From CAWFMO01 sp963817065 (lineage in GTDB: Bacteria > Actinomycetota > Thermoleophilia > Solirubrobacterales > 70-9), in assembly GCA_963817065.1 (NCBI GenBank), contig CAWFMO010000002.1, forward strand, positions 901,501 through 965,500: a stretch of DNA of 64,000 nucleotides, given 5' to 3'. A program made the translations under genes and the position numbers. The notes beneath the pieces are model-generated. The model worked only from the letters and a program-made list of their open reading frames with translations, did not search any database and had not been told where the DNA came from. Below are positions 59,635-64,000 of the stretch, one piece after another. The first letter of the stretch is position 1, and each line of letters begins with the position of its first letter.

Positions 59635-60257
59635 GACGTCCCCCTGGTTACGGTTGCTGCGGCGGACCGCGCGCGGCATCGGCAGCGCCGGGTGCGCAGG
59701 AGGGGAGCGTATTCGATGGGGGGTGGCGAAACAAGGCAACGCGCGCCGCGAAATGCCGCGCGCGCCGACGATGTCAGAGTTACTGGGTACCAGCGATCGC
59801 GCACCCGCGGACGCGCGCCGGCATCAACGGTGCGCTGGCAAACCAGCGCGTCCCCGGATTCCGGATGCCGAGAGAACGCGGCCGGCGCCACACCGACGGT
59901 GGGCGCCACGCGCGGCCGCAACGTCAACGACACGAAGCTGGGTGTGGTGCTGACAATCTCGATGCCCGCAGGAGCCGTCGTCTGTACGCGAAAGACCCTG
60001 GCGCCTGGCGCCCCGCCTGACAGGTCGACGTAGGCCGCGACCGCGTCGTCGGACAGCAACTCCAGCTCGCGGCGTGAGCTGCGCAGTCCGACTGCGATGC
60101 TGGTGAAGCGCGGCAGATTGAACGCGATGCCTTCACCGACGCCGCGAATCTCCAGCGGCACCAGGCGCGCGACGGCGTGCGATTTGTCGAGCGCCAGCGC
60201 CGCCCACGCCACGACGACGACGGCCAGGATACCGACGTCGGGCCAGCCGCCGCGCAT
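59613..60257 (-). CDS. YbbR-domain protein, end uncertain
   Basis: About 215 residues from ATG 60257. One N-terminal helix (DVGILAVVVVAWAALAL) precedes a single YbbR-like beta domain: VPLEIRGVGEGIAFNLPRFTSIAVGLRSSRRELELLSDDAVAAYVDLSGGAPGARVFRVQTTAPAGIEIVSTTPSFVSLTLRP. YbbR (CdaR) is the activator of CdaA-type cyclases and lies next to it in most genomes. The open frame ends at 59613, overlapping livK by 22 bp, so the last residues are doubtful. Other members have two to four repeats; only one is seen. Confidence 0.75.
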   Translation of the reverse strand: MRGGWPDVGILAVVVVAWAALALDKSHAVARLVPLEIRGVGEGIAFNLPRFTSIAVGLRSSRRELELLSDDAVAAYVDLSGGAPGARVFRVQTTAPAGIEIVSTTPSFVSLTLRPRVAPTVGVAPAAFSRHPESGDALVCQRTVDAGARPRVRDRWYPVTLTSSARAAFRGARCLVSPPPIEYAPLLRTRRCRCRARSAAATVTRGTSCDARRT

Positions 60258-61087
60258 CCAGGCGGCGCACGGGTGTGGCGTCCAGCGCCGGCGCTCGCCG
60301 GCCCGCGCCCAGACGCGCAACCGCGACGCGCAGCGCGGTCTCGTCCGGCATGGCTTCGAGCTTCTCATCGCGGGCCAACGACACCGTGGCGCGCTCCTCG
60401 CTCACGCACACGACCAGCGCGTCGCAGTTGGCGCTCAGACCGAGCGCGGCGCGGTGGCGCGTGCCCAGCTCGCTGTCCGTGGTCTCGGTCGCCAGCGGCA
60501 GGATCACGCCCGCGCGCGCGAGGCGGTTGTGGCCAACGACGATGGCGCCGTCGTGCAGGGACGAGCTCGACGTGAAGATGGCCTCGATCAGCGCGGGCGA
60601 CAACCGACCCTCGATCGTGACCCCGGCGGTCACATATTCGCGCGACCGAGTCGCGCCGCGGAATCACCATCAGCGCGCCCTTGCGGCGGCGCGCCAGCGA
60701 GAACGCGGCCTGGGCGATGGTGGCCGCCAGGCTGTCAGCAGGTCGCGCTCCGCGGCGCTCCGTCACCCAGCGCAGCAGGCTGACGCGGCTCAGACCCTGC
60801 CGGATCTCGTGCTGAAAGACGATGACGATCACGATTGTCGCGGCGGCGCCAACGGCCGACAGGAGATAAGACGTGAGAATCAAGCCCAGGTGGTCGGCCA
60901 TCCAGGACGCCACGACCAGCGTGAACAGCCCAAAGGCGATCTGGACGGCAACCGTGTGCCTCAACCAGACGTAAAGTCGCGAGAACACCAGGGTCAACAA
61001 CAGGACGTCCGCGATGTCCTGCCAGCGCAAGCTGTGCAGACTGTGAGCGATCGAGGCTGGCGACAGACCCGGCATGGACCGGGCCAC
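60133..61087 (-). CDS. dacA: Diadenylate cyclase CdaA (DacA), one frameshift, end uncertain
   Basis: Membrane cyclase making c-di-AMP from two ATP. Three N-terminal helices (about 61,040-60,840) precede the DAC domain with SLHDGAIVVGHNRLARAGVILPLATE (DGA motif) and ELGTRHRAALGLSANCDALVVCVSEE (RHR motif). GTG 61087 or ATG 61075. One indel lies at about 60,640. The C-terminus runs in frame under the ybbR start to 60133 without a clear stop; the domain itself ends at about 60,275. The pair is the standard cdaA-ybbR operon, here with c-di-AMP expected in a Gram-negative-like genome, where it is known in Myxococcota and Deltaproteobacteria. Confidence 0.85.
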
Positions 61088-61292
61088 AGCCTATGATCGA
61101 CAACCCGCGTCGTCCACCAGGCCTCAACGCGCGGGCGCCGCGCGCGTCTGCGGACAGAGCACCGCCTATATGAAGAGGTGTACCGCGAACCCGGGTAAAT
61201 CAGGCGCACCGGAAAGAAAAATTCAATTCTTGTGACGAAAGTGATCCACGTACGGCCCTTACCCGCACACCCACACAGAGGACCACGTTTAT

Positions 61293-62825
61293 ATGCTGAG
61301 CAAGATCTTGAATACTTGGACAACGGCCGCGCGCCACCTTGGTACGGCGCGCAGCTTCACCCTGGCGACGTGCCTGGCCGCGAGCCTGACGATGCTCATC
61401 ACCGGCTGCGGCGGCAGCAGCAAACCGGGTACGACGACCGGCACGGGCGGCAACGGCACGCCGACCGGCAGCGGCGGCAGCCCTGGTACTGTGACTTGCG
61501 GCGCGCCCGGACAGCCGTGTTGCGGCGGCAACTCCTGTAACGGCGGCGGCTGCTGTATCAATCAAGCGGTCGACGGCGGCGGCAACGCGCGCCTCTGCAC
61601 CGGCGCTGGCCAGGCCTGCACCGGGAACAACGTCAGCGGGACCTGTAACGCCGGGATCGTGCAGCGACATGGCGACTGGCGTGCCCTGCGGTGGCGTGGG
61701 CCAGGCCTGCTGTGGCACGGTCGACGGCGGTGGAAACGGCGGCGTCTGCACCGCCAGCGGCGCCCGTTGCACCAACGGAACCTGCACGGCCTGCGGGACC
61801 TCCGGCGCGGCCTGCTGCCAGGGTGGCGCCGCCAACCAGTGCGGCGCATCGCTGAGCTGCCTCGCGGGCGACGGTGGCATGCTGTGCACGCCTTGCGGTG
61901 GTTCGGGCCAGCTTTGCTGCGCCAACAACGTCTGCAACACCGGGCTCGGCTGCAACAGACCCGCCGGGAAATGGCGCCAGCGCCTGCGAAAACTGCGGCG
62001 CGGCCGGCCAGGCCTGCTGCGCGGGCGGCAATTGCCAGGGAACCGGACTGGCCTGCACCGGCCAGGTCGACGGCGGCGGCGGCAGCTGCGCGGCGTGTGG
62101 CGGCGAAGGCCAGGCGTGCTGCCCGGGAGCGACCGAGTGCACGGGCACGCTCAGCTGCATCGTCTCGCCGACGGGCGACAAGTGCACCGCGACCTGCGGC
62201 GGCAGCGGTCAAGCCTGCTGCGGCAACAACAACGCCGGAACCTGCAACGCGGGCCTCGGCTGCGGCGGACGGAACTCGGGCCAGGGCGTCCCGGGCATGT
62301 GTGGCGCTTGCGGCGGGGCGGGACGAATTCTGCTGCGCCACCGGCGGCGGCGGTGCGGATGCCGCCATGGTCACCGCGTGCATGACACCACAGACCTGCG
62401 TGATTAGCGCGACCGACAACGTGTGCGGCGCGTGCGGCGCCAGCGGCCAGGTTTGCTGCGGGACCGGGAACAACGGCACCTGCAACGCCGCGCTGGCGTG
62501 CGTGGGACGCAATGCGGGGATGCGCCTACCCGGCATGTGTGGTCCGTGCGGGGCCGCCGGTCAGGCCTGCTGCCCGGTCGCGGGCGGCGGTGGCGCTGAC
62601 GCGGGTGTCACGGCCTGCGTGGCGTCGCTGGCCTGCCTGGTCGGCGCCACCGGTAACGAATGCGGGACCTGCGGAGCGGCCGGCGAGGCCTGCTGCGGGA
62701 CCGGGGCCAACGGCACCTGCAACGCAGGGCTGGGTTGCACGGGGCGCAACCGCAACGCGGCCATGGCCGGCACCTGCGGCGTGATTCCCGACGCGGGAAC
62801 GGCCGACGCCCCCGCGGGTGGCTAG
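61293..62825 (+). CDS. Cysteine- and glycine-rich repeat lipoprotein, frameshifts
   Basis: About 510 residues. A lipoprotein signal (ATCLAASLTMLITGC) is followed by a Gly/Thr linker and about eleven repeats of roughly 35-45 residues built on CGxxGQxCC...GTCNAGLxC. Examples are CGGSGQACCGNNNAGTCNAG and CGASGQVCCGTGNNGTCNAA. At least three indels (about 61,665, 61,960, 62,325) interrupt it, yet the register of the repeats is kept. Each unit could hold two to three disulfides. Such surface proteins are frequent in Myxococcota; function unknown, probably structural or adhesive. A terminator follows 24 bp after the stop. Confidence 0.8.
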   Translation: MLSKILNTWTTAARHLGTARSFTLATCLAASLTMLITGCGGSSKPGTTTGTGGNGTPTGSGGSPGTVTCGAPGQPCCGGNSCNGGGCCINQAVDGGGNARLCTGAGQACTGNNVSGTCNAGIVQRHGDWRALRWRGPGLLWHGRRRWKRRRLHRQRRPLHQRNLHGLRDLRRGLLPGWRRQPVRRIAELPRGRRWHAVHALRWFGPALLRQQRLQHRARLQQTRREMAPAPAKTAARPARPAARAAIAREPDWPAPARSTAAAAAARRVAAKARRAARERPSARARSAASSRRRATSAPRPAAAAVKPAAATTTPEPATRASAAADGTRARASRACVALAAGRDEFCCATGGGGADAAMVTACMTPQTCVISATDNVCGACGASGQVCCGTGNNGTCNAALACVGRNAGMRLPGMCGPCGAAGQACCPVAGGGGADAGVTACVASLACLVGATGNECGTCGAAGEACCGTGANGTCNAGLGCTGRNRNAAMAGTCGVIPDAGTADAPAGG

Positions 62826-62849
62826 CCGCCCGGGAACGCCGAACACCAG

Positions 62850-62885
62850 CGCGCGCCGTCACCCCGACGGCGCGCGTTTTTTTTT
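62850..62885 (+). terminator. Rho-independent terminator
   Basis: Perfect 11-bp stem (CGCGCGCCGTC and GACGGCGCGCG) with loop ACCCC, followed by nine T, 24 bp after the cysteine-rich gene. Confidence 0.93.
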
Positions 62886-62976
62886 GCCGTGACCGCGGCG
62901 GCGTGAGCGCCGGCGCGCCAAGGTCATCGCCGCGCTGTGATCGTCCTGCAGTCGCGGCGCCGGACTCGGCTGCGGC

Positions 62977-63834
62977 TCAGCTGGCAGGCGTGGGACCGGC
63001 GGGGCCCCCGTTGGCGGGAAGCGGGGACGTCGGCGTCCTGGTGAAGATGGCGGTCCGGTGCCCGGCGCCGAACACCCACAGGTCGCCAGGCGCGCCGCGC
63101 TGCCATGTTTCGTCGCGCGTCAGCGGCTCGGTCGCGACGACCGCCAGTCGCGCGTCGGCGCCGGCGTCCGCCATGACGTCGTCGAAGTTGACCTTGACGT
63201 CGGCGTCGGTCAGCGTCGGCCTCGCCGAAGGGCGCGCGGCGCACGATTGACCGACAGACTGTCGCCGCAGCGCGCGAACAGGTGGTGGCCGTCGGCCAGC
63301 AGGAAGTTGAACACGCCGTCCTTGCCCAGGTCGTTGCCGAGCGTCGAACAGCATGGCGCCCCACGTCCGCCGGGTCCTCGGGATAGCGCGCCCCCGTAGG
63401 CGGTGCGCAGGGCCTCGAGGATCACGCAGAAGGCGTGCTCGCTGTCGGTCTCGCCGATCGGGCTGTCGAAGCGCAACGGCCGATCGCGCACGTGCGGCAG
63501 CGTGCCGTTGTGCGCGAACACCAGGTGCCGGCCGATGGAACACGCGGACGAACGGGTGCGTGTTCTGGATCGCGCGGCCGCCGCGCGTCATCTTGCGGAC
63601 GTGGGCCACCGCCAGCCGCGTCGGGATCGGGTTTGCGCGCAAGAAGCGCGCCAGCGGGCTGGAGAACGCGGGGTGCGGCTCGAGGAAGGTGCGCGCGAAG
63701 CAGCCCGTCGTAAAGCGCAATGCCCCAGCCGTCGGCGTGCGGCCCCGTCTGCCCGCCGCGCAGCGCGAGGCCGCGTGAACGAGAACTCGACGTCAGTCGG
63801 CAACGCTCGAATCGATGCCCAGCAGCTCACACAT
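62977..63834 (-). CDS. Class II glutamine amidotransferase-like protein (YafJ/EgtC group), frameshifts
   Basis: About 285 residues with an N-terminal nucleophile MCELLGIDSS (Cys2), THGW-like ADGWGIALYD, AVAHVRKMTRGGRAIQNTHPFVR, FAHNGTLPHVRDRPLRFDSPIGETDSEHAFCVILEAL (oxyanion and substrate residues), and a C-terminal VVATEPLTRDETWQRGAPGDLWVFGAGH. Indels at about 63,790, 63,725, 63,530, 63,340 and 63,225. It hydrolyses an amide side-chain; relation to ergothioneine EgtC or to YafJ is open. Overlaps the unknown gene at its start by 8 bp. Confidence 0.8.
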
Positions 63835-64000
63835 GACTGGGCTCATCGCTTTGCGGCCAGGCGCCGTCACCGCCGCCGGCCCCGCTGCCGCTGGCGGCAG
63901 TGTCGAGATCGAGACGGTCGCGATCTCCCGCGATCAGCAACGCCGACACGCCGCCCCCCGCGGACACGTTGCTGACCGGCGAGGCCGAGAGCCGGACCAT
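63827..64000 (-). CDS. Unknown protein, 3' end only
   Basis: An open frame enters from the right edge and stops at 63827-63829, overlapping the amidotransferase start. About 57 residues visible: a small-residue strand (SNVSAGGGVSALLIAGDRDRLDLD) then a Gly/Ala/Ser stretch and an acidic end. Not recognised. An ATG lies at the very edge (63998-64000) but is not likely the real start. Confidence 0.4.
   Translation of the reverse strand: MVRLSASPVSNVSAGGGVSALLIAGDRDRLDLDTAASGSGAGGGDGAWPQSDEPSHV

Overview
This 64 kb window reads as three unrelated stretches of high-GC bacterial DNA joined without gap characters. Positions 1 to about 21,890 look like a deep-branching actinobacterium, most like Thermoleophilia/Solirubrobacterales: an FtsW/PBP/PASTA-kinase order, many GTG starts, a strong preference for CTC leucine codons, and a polysaccharide locus. 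About 21,900 to 53,000 looks like an actinomycete: GlnA2-type glutamine synthetase, an F420-type PPOX protein, a DUF222/HNH protein, TetR and PadR regulators, and CTG-dominated leucine codons. About 53,020 to 64,000 looks like a Myxococcota/deltaproteobacterial genome: a cysteine-rich repeat lipoprotein, DacA/YbbR and a Liv transporter. Taxonomy is inferred from gene content and codon feel only. Both joins bring together truncated genes, so a chimeric metagenomic contig is the simplest reading.

Region 1. The left end holds a cell-wall block: SEDS protein end, transpeptidase PbpA, PASTA kinase PknB, Ddl and DUF488. Opposing it runs dedA - uppP - purM - a second Ser/Thr kinase with a jelly-roll-like ectodomain. 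From 9.1 to 20.7 kb is a surface polysaccharide locus: CapD-like dehydratase, LytR_C protein, FlgD-like secreted protein, Wzy-like polymerase, Wzx-like flippase, three glycosyltransferases, the initiating sugar-phosphate transferase, a GNAT enzyme and a FemAB-like enzyme. A secreted PGRP-type amidase ends the region at the join.

Region 2. It carries an MFS exporter remnant, an SDR, a PPOX protein, a Tat-exported GH3 enzyme, nadE, a TetR/MDR divergent pair (both damaged), a lipoprotein, a PadR-controlled MacB/FtsX-type ABC exporter and glnA2. It then holds what looks like a trans-4-hydroxyproline catabolic set: a two-subunit FAD dehydrogenase at 35-38 kb, and an epimerase with a DapA-family deaminase at 41.7-43.6 kb. 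The two halves are separated by an HNH gene, a small ORF, an aldo/keto reductase and a DUF2795 gene. Next come a phosphofructokinase, a membrane protein, a PhoD-like phosphatase, a VapBC module, and a small acid set (alpha-hydroxyacid oxidase, 3-hydroxyisobutyrate-dehydrogenase-like enzyme, OtnK-like kinase). Several gene fragments (TetR, NUDIX, winged-helix, nitronate monooxygenase) lie between intact genes.

Region 3. A liv-type ABC operon (LivK-H-M-G-F) runs into an aldehyde dehydrogenase. Upstream are the diadenylate cyclase DacA and a YbbR-like partner, a cysteine-rich lipoprotein with a textbook terminator, and a class II glutamine amidotransferase.

Single-base frameshifts break roughly half of the long genes, and they become denser toward the right. 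Most look like sequencing or consensus errors rather than decay, because the reading resumes in perfect family register. Where a gene is called across frames, this is stated. I saw no tRNA, rRNA, CRISPR array or transposase.
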